DNA of 46,241 bases from Gemmatimonadota bacterium (GTDB lineage: Bacteria; Gemmatimonadota; Gemmatimonadetes; Longimicrobiales; Gaopeijiaceae), in NCBI GenBank assembly GCA_022563405.1, contig JADFNK010000010.1, positions 1 through 46,241 on the forward strand, given 5' to 3'. Shown here piece by piece: positions 25,409 through 34,241 of this stretch. The notes beneath the pieces are model-generated. The model did not search any database. It was not told where the DNA came from and worked only from the letters and a program-made list of their open reading frames with translations. The position numbers and the translations under genes were made by a program. Position 1 is the stretch's first letter, and every line of letters begins with the position of its first letter.

Positions 25409-26332
25409 ATGCTTCGAAAGCTTCTCCTGTGGGGATCGGAAAACGATTTCTTCGCGAATCACGTGGCCCGGCTCCCGTCCGTACGGAGGGCGGTACGACG
25501 CTTCATGCCAGGGGAGACATCCGTAGAGGCGATCCAAGAGGCGGCGAGATTGAGCACCTCCGGAATCAAGTCCGTGCTTGCCCTCCTCGGGGAAAATGTC
25601 ACCGAAGCGGATGAGGCCGACGAAGTCACTCGGCATTATCAGGGGGTCTTGAAGGAAATCGCAGCTCGGGATTTGGACGCTGAAATCTCCGTGAAGCCGA
25701 CGCAGCTTGGGATCGATGTCGGCAGCGACGTGGTGGCGACCAACCTCGAACGGATCTTGACTGTCGCAGAGGAACACGGGCGCTTCGTCTGGATCGACAT
25801 GGAGGGCAGCAGCTATGTGGACAGAACGCTCGACCTCTACAGGGCCGTGCGTTCACGCCATCAGGACACGGGTGTCTGTCTCCAGGCTTACCTGTATCGA
25901 ACGGCCGAGGACCTCACCGCCTTGCTCCCGATCAACCCTTCGATCCGGCTCGTGAAGGGTGCCTACGCCGAGTCTGCGGAGGTGGCGTTCCCTCGAAAGA
26001 GGGACGTCGACGAGAACTACCTCCAGCTAGCCCAGACGCTCCTGGACGAGGTCCGCAGCGGTGGGGTGCGCGCGGCGTTTGCGACGCATGATGAAGGGCT
26101 CATTCGGAGGATCCAGGAAGAGGCTGCCCACCGTGGCATGACGCTGAATGACGTGGAGTTCCAGATGCTGTATGGAATTGGGACCACCAAACAAGCAGAG
26201 CTGGCGGCGCAGGGTCATAGGGTCCAAGTACACATCAGCTATGGGACCGCCTGGTTCCCGTGGTATATGAGGCGTTTGGCCGAGAGGCCCGCGAACGTGT
26301 GGTTCGTGATGAGAAAGATGGTGTCACGCTGA
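25409..26332 (+). CDS. Proline dehydrogenase
   Basis: A 307-residue FAD-dependent TIM barrel that oxidises L-proline to pyrroline-5-carboxylate at the inner face of the membrane, feeding electrons to quinones. Family marks seen: LVKGAYAES (~182), ATHDEGLI (~222), EFQMLYGI (~250) and the substrate-binding YMRRLAERPANVWF (~285). The length is that of monofunctional short ProDH (Deinococcus/Bacillus type), with no P5C dehydrogenase attached. It follows the Asp-box gene at 23 bases and overlaps the next transporter gene, suggesting one operon. Confidence 0.93.
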   Translation: MLRKLLLWGSENDFFANHVARLPSVRRAVRRFMPGETSVEAIQEAARLSTSGIKSVLALLGENVTEADEADEVTRHYQGVLKEIAARDLDAEISVKPTQLGIDVGSDVVATNLERILTVAEEHGRFVWIDMEGSSYVDRTLDLYRAVRSRHQDTGVCLQAYLYRTAEDLTALLPINPSIRLVKGAYAESAEVAFPRKRDVDENYLQLAQTLLDEVRSGGVRAAFATHDEGLIRRIQEEAAHRGMTLNDVEFQMLYGIGTTKQAELAAQGHRVQVHISYGTAWFPWYMRRLAERPANVWFVMRKMVSR

Positions 26333-27594
26333 ACGGCCACCGTGCCGACGACAGCGTCGGCCACCGAGCCAGCGATATCGTTGGTGATCGCACCGCCGAC
26401 GGCGATCCGAGACGCTGGCGTGCTCTGGCAATTGTCTCCCTCGCGGTCCTTCTCGGGATGTCCGTCTGGTTCACCGCCAGCGCGGTAGCACCCGTGTTGG
26501 AAAGCCGTTGGGACCTGAGTTCGAGTCAGGTGGCGTGGCTCACGACACTCGTCCAGCTCGGCTTCGTGGCCGGCACCATCGTCGCTGCCGTGCTGAACTT
26601 GGCCGACGTCGTTCCGTCGAGGATCTATTTTTCGGTGTCCGCCGTTCTGGCCGCGGCCGCGAACGCGCTCCTGACAAGTGTGTCCGGCTATGAGGGTGCC
26701 CTGATCCTGCGGTTCTTCACAGGCTTCTTCTTAGCGGGGGTCTACCCACCGGCCATGAAGATGATGGCCACCTGGTTCCGCTCGGGGCGGGGACTAGCGA
26801 TAGGCATGGTCGTGGGGGCGCTCACGGTCGGGAAGGCGACCCCCTATCTCTTCAAGCTGTTCGGTGCTGCTCCGCTTTCGGCGGTGGTATGGGGCGCGTC
26901 GGGAGGCGCTGTATTCGGAGGGCTCCTGGTCGCGATCGCGTATCGAGAAGGGCCACACCGGTTCGGACGGGCGTCCTTTTCTTGGGGATTGGTGGCCGAA
27001 GTGGTGCGGCACCGGCCCACCCGGCTCGCCACGTATGGCTACCTCGGGCACATGTGGGAACTCTACGCCATGTGGACCTGGGTACCGGCCTTTCTGTCGG
27101 CGAGCGCAGTGGCGCGGGCCGACCGTATGGGTGTCGCCGTCCTCCCGGCAAGTTCGGTGGATCTAGCTGCTTTTTCTGCGATCGCTGTAGGCGGCCTCGG
27201 CTGCGTCTGGGGCGGGTGGATGGCGGACCGGATCGGAAGAGGTCGATTCGTCAACCTGGCCATGGCGGCGAGCGGGGCGTGCGCGCTGCTCGTCGGTTTC
27301 TTCTTCGGGCAGAGTTTTTGGATATTGCTCCCCTTGGTGCTCGTGTGGGGTCTGTTCGTCGTGGCCGATTCGGCGCAATTCAGTACGATGGTCACCGAAG
27401 TCGCGCCTCAACAGGGTGTGGGCACCGCGCTGACGCTCCAGACCTCAGTGGGGTTCCTGCTCACCATGGTGACCATTCAGGGTGTGCCGGTGCTTCAGGA
27501 GTCATTCGGCTGGAGCTTGGCGTTTCCGGTCCTCGCGCTCGGTCCGATCCTAGGGATCGCTGCGATTCGAAAGTTGGATTCCAACCTCAGCTGA
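26299..27594 (+). CDS. MFS transporter
   Basis: A 12-helix major facilitator of about 431 residues. After a hydrophilic N-terminus (ADDSVGHRASDIVG) helix 1 is ALAIVSLAVLLGMSVWF, and the helix 2-3 loop region is AWLTTLVQLGFVAGTIV. The loop 8-9 motif WGGWMADRIGRGRF is the usual MFS G-x-x-x-D-R-x-G-R signature. Substrate unknown; position after proline dehydrogenase suggests an amino acid or related compound. Start is uncertain: GTG 26299 is 11 bases after AGAGG and overlaps ProDH by 34 bases; GTG 26260 is also in frame. Confidence 0.85.
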   Translation: MVRDEKDGVTLNGHRADDSVGHRASDIVGDRTADGDPRRWRALAIVSLAVLLGMSVWFTASAVAPVLESRWDLSSSQVAWLTTLVQLGFVAGTIVAAVLNLADVVPSRIYFSVSAVLAAAANALLTSVSGYEGALILRFFTGFFLAGVYPPAMKMMATWFRSGRGLAIGMVVGALTVGKATPYLFKLFGAAPLSAVVWGASGGAVFGGLLVAIAYREGPHRFGRASFSWGLVAEVVRHRPTRLATYGYLGHMWELYAMWTWVPAFLSASAVARADRMGVAVLPASSVDLAAFSAIAVGGLGCVWGGWMADRIGRGRFVNLAMAASGACALLVGFFFGQSFWILLPLVLVWGLFVVADSAQFSTMVTEVAPQQGVGTALTLQTSVGFLLTMVTIQGVPVLQESFGWSLAFPVLALGPILGIAAIRKLDSNLS

Positions 27595-27661
27595 CCGTCT
27601 CGCCGTTCGACCTCCGCTCATCGCCGGATCAGCTCCGTGCGGTGGACCGAGCGGTGGCCCC

Positions 27662-29005
27662 TTACGTTGTGTCGGATCTTCTCTCGGGGCTGGACCTTCT
27701 CCCGGGACCGGACCTTCTCTCCGGGCCGGACCTTCTCTCGGGACCAGTCCATTCCCGGTCGGATGTGCCCTGCCCACCGCGCCGCTGCTGGGCTCCGTGC
27801 CGCCGTTCGGCGCCGGACCTCCGTTCGGAGCCGGACCTCCTCTCCGCGCCGGACCTCTTCTGCGCATCGGCTCTGCTCTCTGGGCTGGAGCGTCTTCCCA
27901 TGTTGAGGGACAGGACCTCCAGAGCTCGGTCGTGGCGAGCAAAAAACACCACGCTGTCTCCCACCTTGACCTCGAGGTCCCGCGAGGGTTGTACGGCCGC
28001 AATGCCGGCGGAGTTGACCAGCACGATGTCCATTTCGTGTTCCGTCTGAAGATATCCGACGGTGCTTCCTGCGAGAAACGACCCCTGGGCGACCGTGAGG
28101 CGCATGGTCGAATACGCTACACCCTCGATCTCGAGCGTCTGGGTGATATCGACACCGATCGCAGCACCCGCGAAGGCGGGTGCCGCCAGATCGGCTGAAC
28201 TGAGAACCGAATCGACATCGAGGAATTTCTCGAGCTGAGCGGCGAACTGGCGGTCCCACATACGGCTCACGATCCGGATCTGGGGATTACTGTGACGGAC
28301 CTTCATGATGGCCTCCATGTTCGCCTGGTCTTTTCCAGTACAGGCGACAAAGGCCATCGCGCGGCTCAGGCGCGCCTTCTCCAGCGTTTCGGGAAGCCTT
28401 CCATCTCCACGGATGATCGGGACACCCATCTCTCCCAAGCGCTTCTTCGCCGCCGCGCTAGGCGAGTTGTCGATGGCGACAACGTCCAGATCCATCTCGA
28501 CGAGGTCTCGGATCACTCGCTGGCCCACATGCCCAGCGCCGAATACGATGACATGATTCCGGTAGGTCAACGCCAAAGCCTCCGCCCAAGGGTTTCTATT
28601 GTCGTCCCGGTTGAACACCAGGGTCAGGAAGTCGGCCGCGCCGAGTCCGGCCAGCAGCACAAAGCCCACGGGCATGATGTACCAAAACACCACCAAGGCT
28701 CCCTCCGGCGGCACGGTCTCCGGAGCCTCCAGAATCATGAGTTGCAGAATTATATAAGGGCGGTCGATCAGGGGCACCGTGCTCCCCCTCACCGCCTCGT
28801 ACACCTCGCCGTAAATGAATCCGCCCACAAGAACAAGAAGAAGGAATCCGACCAATGGAACGCGGAACTCCCTGAACAGCCCCACAGCGTAGTACCTGGC
28901 GGCCGCTATGGGCCGAGGGAGAAGCCGAGGGAGAAGTCGACGGAGAAGTCGACGGATGGAACGTTCTATTGGGAGTGCGAAGCGGCGTCGTACGGCCGAG
29001 GGCAA
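27662..29005 (-). CDS. RCK (TrkA-N) membrane protein with ERRSG tail, channel-like
   Basis: A 447-residue protein: short Arg-rich N-terminus, helix 1 (VPLVGFLLLVLVGGFIYG, ~50-67), a pore-like segment, helix 2 (~108-130), then a Rossmann RCK domain beginning VIVFGAGHVGQRVI (~152), and a second regulatory domain (~300-370). The segment between the helices lacks the TxGYGD selectivity filter (it reads ILQLMILEAPETVPPEG), so potassium conduction is not assured. The last 75 residues are ERRSG/GPERR repeats. The start is TTG 29005 with GGAGG 7 bases upstream. Convergent with the MFS gene (67 bases). Confidence 0.82.
   Translation of the reverse strand: MPSAVRRRFALPIERSIRRLLRRLLPRLLPRPIAAARYYAVGLFREFRVPLVGFLLLVLVGGFIYGEVYEAVRGSTVPLIDRPYIILQLMILEAPETVPPEGALVVFWYIMPVGFVLLAGLGAADFLTLVFNRDDNRNPWAEALALTYRNHVIVFGAGHVGQRVIRDLVEMDLDVVAIDNSPSAAAKKRLGEMGVPIIRGDGRLPETLEKARLSRAMAFVACTGKDQANMEAIMKVRHSNPQIRIVSRMWDRQFAAQLEKFLDVDSVLSSADLAAPAFAGAAIGVDITQTLEIEGVAYSTMRLTVAQGSFLAGSTVGYLQTEHEMDIVLVNSAGIAAVQPSRDLEVKVGDSVVFFARHDRALEVLSLNMGRRSSPESRADAQKRSGAERRSGSERRSGAERRHGAQQRRGGQGTSDREWTGPERRSGPERRSGPGRRSSPERRSDTT
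27665..27890 (-). repeat. ERRSG-encoding repeat tract in RCK gene
   Basis: The 3' end of the RCK gene has many copies of a GGACCTTCTC/GGACCTCCGTTCGG-type unit (12-15 bases) that encode GPERRSG/GAERRSG on the minus strand. Copies differ by single bases. The same amino-acid style occurs in the small protein at 9811-10047. Confidence 0.8.
28913..28956 (-). repeat. 12-bp tandem repeat near 5' end of RCK gene
   Basis: Two identical CCGAGGGAGAAG units and two TCGACGGAGAAG-type units stand head to tail and encode LLPR/LLRR repeats in the N-terminal region. In-frame period; probably slipped-strand origin. Confidence 0.8.
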
Positions 29006-29131
29006 ACGAGTTCCTCCATCGGGAGCGTGTGAGGGCCAACTGGACTCCGGCGGGCCGAGGTCGAGCCGCCGGATGAATCTAGTACGGTGTTGCCGAAGTG
29101 TCTCCGCTATTGACGCGCGCCCGGAGGAGCT

Positions 29132-29186
29132 AGGCCGGAGCTACGCCGGCAGTAAGGCCGGAGCTACGCGCCGGCAGCAAGGCCGG
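29132..29186. repeat. Intergenic tandem repeat between RCK and DUF3179 genes
   Basis: AGGCCGGAGCTACG(CG)CCGGCAG(T/C)A occurs twice (29132-29154, 29155-29179) with a third partial copy. The interval 29006-29198 otherwise shows no gene. Confidence 0.8.
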
Positions 29187-29198
29187 CTGAGCAACCCA

Positions 29199-30299
29199 TC
29201 ACCGACCGTCAGCGTCGCCGTAGATCTCCGTCTCCGGAAACGTCAAAGAGAAACCGTACCAGCGGGTGAACACCTGGCGCGGTCGCTCGATTGGAGCGCG
29301 TTCACCGGACGGGTCGTGGAAGACACCGTCCTCGATGTAGGAGCCGTCCGAGAAACGGAGTGTTTTCTCCTCCCACCGGATACCGTCCGTGTCGACGTAC
29401 GCCGCCGCGAGGGCATAGGCCGAGGGGTCCAGGTAGACGACCAATTGGCGCCCGGCGATTTCGTCGAGCACAGCGTTTCCGTTAGCCGTGATGCGGTCGT
29501 AGGGGTAATAACGTGCCTCGTCACCGTCCCAGATACCCATGCCGAGGTCCATGGTCGGCCTGCGGTTGTCCTCCTCCTGCACCGTCTCTCGGAACATCCT
29601 GCTCAGACGTCCGCCGATACGGGCGAGTAGGCTACTGGTGGTCATCTGCTGGTCGGTGCGCAGCGCCTGCCCCGAGATTGCCACGAGCGCCTCGGAGTCC
29701 CGTCCGAGCACCTGCGCGACGGTCGTTTGCATCAAGTTGGACACTTCGAGGGCGGAGCCGACCAGCGGACCATACACGGCTTCACCGGTCATGTGATCCC
29801 AGAACGTTCCGCTCTCTTCGTCCCTCAATAGGAAAAGGCCGTTGTACAAGCCATGCTCGGCGAACCGGTGGACCTCGCCGTCGATGCGTGGAGCCATCCT
29901 GACCCCTGAGTTACAAACCACTCAGAAAGTGACCATCCACGGTTCGCCCCCGATCTCTCCCTGCGCCACATGGTGGTACGCCATTTGGCTCGACACCAAC
30001 ACGAGCGTCTTTCCCCCCACGTCGAACGTCACCACGGTCGTTTGGTCGTTGACCTCGCCGGCCCTCCGCGCTCCCCGCAATGACTTCAACACGGGGTCAC
30101 GGAGGGGGATGAAGTTGGGTCGTGCCCAGAAGATCGCTCGATCCGTGTCGAATCCTTCCTTCACGGGCATGTTGGGATCGGCCTCGAGCCGGTCGCTGAA
30201 CTGGGCACCGAGGGGTGCCCCGAACGAGGCGATCAGCACCGCGATCGCCATGGTCGTGCCGATGGGCGTCGGCGAGACATCTCGAGAGAACGAGCGCAT
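29199..30299 (-). CDS. DUF3179 protein with in-frame UGA, probable selenocysteine
   Basis: The frame from ATG 30299 (GGAGG 4 bases upstream) runs 125 codons to a TGA at 29922-29924, then continues in the same frame for 240 more codons to a true stop. Joined, the 366-residue protein is a normal-length exported DUF3179 protein: signal peptide ending PLGAQ, GEVND and GGEPWMVTF-U-VVCNSGV, then FWDHMTGEAVYGPLVGSAL and the late TRWYGFSLTFPETEIYG. In the family the position of the UGA is Cys, the first of VTxCxxC. A SECIS-like hairpin follows (29890-29906). Recoding to Sec126 fits best; a nonsense mutation or sequencing error is the alternative. Two separate genes are unlikely because there is no ribosome site at the second half. 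Confidence 0.8.
29890..29906 (-). promoter_or_regulatory. Candidate bacterial SECIS hairpin
   Basis: Read on the minus strand, GGGGUC pairs with GGCUCC (two G-U pairs) around the loop AGGAU. The loop begins 22 nt after the UGA at 29922-29924. Known bacterial SECIS elements have an apical loop 16-37 nt after UGA with a G in its first two bases; E. coli fdhF has loop AGGUCU in a stem of similar length. It was found by eye; energy was not calculated. Confidence 0.5.
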
Positions 30300-30564
30300 A
30301 TAGCCTCCGTGTGAAAGAAGACGTTGTTCTTCGTGCGAACATAGGCGCCGAGCTGGCTCCTCGATATGTCGATGATCGACCTCGATGTGATGTAATGATG
30401 CAACTCGGCACGGTCTAAGTACGAACGCGCTGGGGGCTCGACTCGTTCCCGGAGCGGCCCACCTCTCTTTCGGATCGGCCTCCCAGGCTCAGGCTGCCCG
30501 GGTGTGCCTCATGCCGAACGGACAAACTTTGCGGCCCGGGGGAGGAGAGGGCCTATCTTCGATC

Positions 30565-32328
30565 ATGCACCCGAACGAAGACCACTCAGTCGAGGGGCGC
30601 TTCCGTGCTGGGGCTCTCGCCGCCGTCCTAGCGCTCGCCTTCCTCCTCCGCGTGTGGGGCATCGGGTTCGGAGTGCCGGCCGTGGAAGCGCGTCCCGACG
30701 AGGCCTTGGTCGTGGGGATGGCCGTCCGGTTCCTCTCCGGTGACCTGAACCCGCACTATTTTCAATACCCGAGCTTTTTCTTGTATCTCGTCGGGGCGGT
30801 CGTGGCCGTTTGGAGCGGCATAGTGGTGCTGACCGGTGGCACCGTGGAAGAGGTCCTCACCGCGGCCGCCGTAGATCTCTCCCCGTTCATCCTGATGGCT
30901 CGGTGGCTCTCGGTTCTCGCCGGAGTAGGGACGGTCGCGGTCGTGTACAGGATCGGGCGGCGATTTTCTGGGCCCGCGGTCGGGCTCGCGGCCGCGTTGT
31001 TCCTGGCCGTTTCACCGCTCCATACCCGTGATTCACACTTCGGCGTCACGGATGTGACCATGACGCTCTTTCTGAGCTTGGCCGTCTGGGCGCTGCTCGG
31101 TGCCTATCAAGAAGGCCGAAATCGGGATTACGCGATCGCCGGATTGTTCGCCGGTCTGGCTGCCTCCACCAAGTACGTTGGCTTCGTCATGCCCGCGGTG
31201 TTGGTGGTGGCACACGCGCTGCGATACGCTCCGCAGATTCGTGGTTTGGGCTTGGTCGTGACGGCTCGCAAGGCGTTGAACGCGCCAGGCCCCTGGGTCT
31301 TCCTCGGGGCCGGAATTGGGATTTTCGTGCTCACGAGCCCGTACGCGCTCCTCGACTGGGAGCTGTTCACGCGCCATTTCCGGTTCCAGCTGAACCACCT
31401 GGCGGGTGGCCACCAGGGCCTGGACCTGGGGGTCGGTGGCGTCTATCACCTCCGGCACACGCTGCCGAAGGGACTGGGCTGGCCCATTTTCCTGGCAGCA
31501 TCCGGCGGCGCTCTGCTCGCCCTTCGGAAGGAGCCGGCCAAAGCCGCCATCCTGCTGGCGTTCCCGCTTCTGTTCTACGCCAGCACGGCCACGAGCCAGA
31601 CGTTGTTCCTGCGATACATGATTCCGCTTCTGCCTTTTGTGTGCGTCCTGTCTGCCTACGCGGTCCACGCAATTCCGGTGAGGCTGTTCGATGATCGAGC
31701 GTGGGCGAGGGGTCTCCTCATCGTCGCTCTGGCCGTGCTCCCGGCAGCACGTTCTGTGCAGATCGACCGAGTGCTCTCCAGGACCGACAGCCGAGTTCTG
31801 GCTACCCAGTGGCTCACATCAGAGGCGGGTGCTCAGCCTGCCACGGTATACCAGAATGGAATCTATTGGGCGCACCTCGATCTGCCTCCCCGAGTCGCTT
31901 GGTTGGACACCCTCGTATCCCGTGTGGCCGCCGAGGCCTACACGCCCGACGGTAAGCGGGTGCGTAGGTACCAGCGGTTTCAGGTGGGGGCACGGCTCGA
32001 GGCGCGCACGAGATCAGTGGCCGAGATCGGCGGCTTCCGGACCGTGCCCTTCGATTCGGTGAGCGGCTTTCCGGAAGGGGACCTACCCGATTGGGTCGTC
32101 TTGCTGGAGAGCCCTCTGGTTATATACACGAACGTTCCTAGAGCTCTGGCGCGGGTCATCGCGTCCGAGTACACGGAGGCCCACCGTGTGGAGGGCGTGC
32201 CGGTGGACGGACCCGGCTGGTATGACCAGCACGATGCGTTCTTCGTCCCGTTCAGTGGCTTCGGTGGTGTCACGCGACCGGGACCCACGGTGACACTCTT
32301 CCGGCGCCTCACGGGCCCGGACGGATAG
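30565..32328 (+). CDS. GT-C fold membrane glycosyltransferase-like protein (family 39/83 type)
   Basis: A 587-residue polytopic protein of the ArnT/PMT type. The first periplasmic loop carries an acidic DE pair (EARPDEAL, D45-E46), the putative catalytic position, followed by the HYFQYPSFFLYL segment common to GT39-like proteins. About 10-12 helices, then a periplasmic C-terminal domain (~430-587). Such enzymes move a sugar from a polyprenyl-phosphate donor to lipid or protein on the outer face. The acceptor is unknown. Start ATG 30565 gives the family N-terminus; GGAGGAGAGG lies about 14 or more bases upstream, so spacing is long. Confidence 0.8.
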   Translation: MHPNEDHSVEGRFRAGALAAVLALAFLLRVWGIGFGVPAVEARPDEALVVGMAVRFLSGDLNPHYFQYPSFFLYLVGAVVAVWSGIVVLTGGTVEEVLTAAAVDLSPFILMARWLSVLAGVGTVAVVYRIGRRFSGPAVGLAAALFLAVSPLHTRDSHFGVTDVTMTLFLSLAVWALLGAYQEGRNRDYAIAGLFAGLAASTKYVGFVMPAVLVVAHALRYAPQIRGLGLVVTARKALNAPGPWVFLGAGIGIFVLTSPYALLDWELFTRHFRFQLNHLAGGHQGLDLGVGGVYHLRHTLPKGLGWPIFLAASGGALLALRKEPAKAAILLAFPLLFYASTATSQTLFLRYMIPLLPFVCVLSAYAVHAIPVRLFDDRAWARGLLIVALAVLPAARSVQIDRVLSRTDSRVLATQWLTSEAGAQPATVYQNGIYWAHLDLPPRVAWLDTLVSRVAAEAYTPDGKRVRRYQRFQVGARLEARTRSVAEIGGFRTVPFDSVSGFPEGDLPDWVVLLESPLVIYTNVPRALARVIASEYTEAHRVEGVPVDGPGWYDQHDAFFVPFSGFGGVTRPGPTVTLFRRLTGPDG

Positions 32329-32474
32329 GGGAGAGCCTCATGAAAACGACAACTCCGAATCAAGCACCAGCTTGCTCGGACCTCGGTGTGATTTCCGTTG
32401 CTTGCTCAAGAGCTTATCGGTAGAGTGGTAAAGTGCCTGTCCGAGCGCCCCCGAAACGACCAACTCCCCAATTG

Positions 32475-34202
32475 ATGAGCCAAGAGTCTTTCAAGACCCT
32501 GATCGTAGAGGATGACGAAGACCAACGGATTCTGCTGAAGCGTATCCTTCAGAGCCGGGGTCACGAGGTGGTGGCGTGCGGCGCGGCGGAGGAAGGTCTC
32601 GCGGCGTATCAGCGCGAATTGTTTCCGCTCGTGATCCTCGACGTCATGCTTCCGGGTATGAACGGGATGGAGCTGTGCCGCGAGATGCGGCTGGTGCCGG
32701 AGTCCAACCAGACCGTAATCCTGTTCGCGACGGGAGTGGAGGGGAGAGAGGGCCTCGAAGAGGCGCTCTCGGCGGGAGCGGACGACTATATCACCAAGCC
32801 GCTGAACGCGGACCTCCTCCATGTGCGACTGACGATTGCCGAGCGGCAGGTTCGTGCCCTTCAGCGCCAAAAGCAGAGGGAGCTCGACCTGATGCGGGAC
32901 GCTCTCCACGATCCGGTCACGGATCTTCCCAACCGGCAGCTCTTTTTCGAGAGGCTCGATCGGGCGGCCCGGCGCCACGCGAGAGAGGACGGGGCATTCT
33001 CGGTCCTGTATGTGGACCTCGACCAGTTTCGTAAAATCAACGAGCAGCACGGACGCGACGTTGGCGACAGCGTTCTTCGGGAGGTAGGCCAGCGCCTGGA
33101 GCCCTGTGTGCGTCCCGTCGACACGGTGGCTCGCATGCAGGAGGACGAGTTCATTCTGTTGCTCGATGGTGTGAACAACACCAGCGAGCCGGTGCGGCTG
33201 GCCAACCGCATCCATGAGGCCCTTTCGGCCCCGATGCGTATCGAGGACCAGGAGGTGTTTGCCAGCGCCAGCATCGGAATCGCCCTGAGCCAGACGGGCT
33301 TCGAAAAGCCGAGCGACATGGTCCGCGACGCCAAGGCCGCTTCGCGCATGGCGCGCGACGAAGACGGCGGGAGCTCCCACCGCATTTTCGATCCCGTGTT
33401 ACATGCCGGGGCCCTCGCGCGGGTTCATCTGGAGTCTCGCCTCAAGGCGGCCGTGGAACGAAATGAGCTGCTCCATCACTATCAGCCCATCGTTTCGCTC
33501 AAGACCGGTGAAATCACGGGTTTCGAAGCTCTGGTGCGCTGGGACGATCCCGATCGCGGGCGGGTGTTTCCAGACGAGTTCATCCCCATTGCCGAAGAGA
33601 CGGGCCTGATCATTCCCCTCGGGTGGTGGGGCCTGGAGGAGGGTTGCCGCCAACTGAAGGAATGGCAGGACCGGTTTCCACGAGAAGTGCCGCTGACCAT
33701 GGCGATCAACATTTCGCCGAAACAACTCGAGCAGCCCGAATTGGTCGCTCACATCGACCGGCAACTCGCGAACTTCGAGATCGCCCCCAGCGCGCTGCAC
33801 ATCGAGATCACGGAATCTTCCTTGATGCAGAACGTGGAAGACTCCGGTGAGGTTCTTCGGAAGCTCTGGGACCGTTCGGTGCGCCTGCACATCGACGACT
33901 TCGGCACAGGTTATTCTTCGCTCAGCTACCTGGTCCGCTTGCCGATCCACACGTTGAAGATCGATCGGTCCTTCGTGGACCGGATGAGCGACGGCGCCTC
34001 CGACCTGGAAATCGTGAAGACGATCGTCCGGTTGGCGAAGAACCTCGGCTTGTCGATCATCGCGGAGGGCGTCGAGACGGAAGATCAGCTGAAGCAGTTG
34101 ATAGATCTCGGATGTGAAGAAGCCCAGGGTTACCTGCTTTCTCGGCCTGTCGAGAGTTCGGTCGCCTCAGACTTGATTGCCGCGGGGAAGCCGCTTTTCT
34201 AG
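32475..34202 (+). CDS. Response regulator REC-GGDEF-EAL (c-di-GMP phosphodiesterase type)
   Basis: 575 residues. REC domain 1-120: acidic pocket VEDDED (~11-16), phospho-acceptor Asp56 in VILDVML, Lys108 in ITKPLN. GGDEF-like domain ~150-310: the active site reads RMQEDEF near 221, so both glycines are lost and cyclase activity is unlikely; it may bind GTP as a regulator. EAL domain ~325-570: FEALVRW (~349), NIS, EITES, DDFGTGYSSLSYL, EGVET and the GYLLSRP end are all present, so it should hydrolyse c-di-GMP. A cognate kinase is not next to it. ATG 32475 is preferred over GTG 32433 because REC domains begin just before TLIVEDD. No clear ribosome site. Confidence 0.92.
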   Translation: MSQESFKTLIVEDDEDQRILLKRILQSRGHEVVACGAAEEGLAAYQRELFPLVILDVMLPGMNGMELCREMRLVPESNQTVILFATGVEGREGLEEALSAGADDYITKPLNADLLHVRLTIAERQVRALQRQKQRELDLMRDALHDPVTDLPNRQLFFERLDRAARRHAREDGAFSVLYVDLDQFRKINEQHGRDVGDSVLREVGQRLEPCVRPVDTVARMQEDEFILLLDGVNNTSEPVRLANRIHEALSAPMRIEDQEVFASASIGIALSQTGFEKPSDMVRDAKAASRMARDEDGGSSHRIFDPVLHAGALARVHLESRLKAAVERNELLHHYQPIVSLKTGEITGFEALVRWDDPDRGRVFPDEFIPIAEETGLIIPLGWWGLEEGCRQLKEWQDRFPREVPLTMAINISPKQLEQPELVAHIDRQLANFEIAPSALHIEITESSLMQNVEDSGEVLRKLWDRSVRLHIDDFGTGYSSLSYLVRLPIHTLKIDRSFVDRMSDGASDLEIVKTIVRLAKNLGLSIIAEGVETEDQLKQLIDLGCEEAQGYLLSRPVESSVASDLIAAGKPLF

Positions 34203-34241
34203 CGTAACTGCGACCCGCCGAACTCCTTGCTACAGTCTTTT

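Noticed and set aside
29199-29921. Second half of the DUF3179 gene as a separate gene from GTG 29921
   Set aside because: No ribosome site stands before it, it starts in the middle of the CxxC motif, and it would lack a signal peptide.
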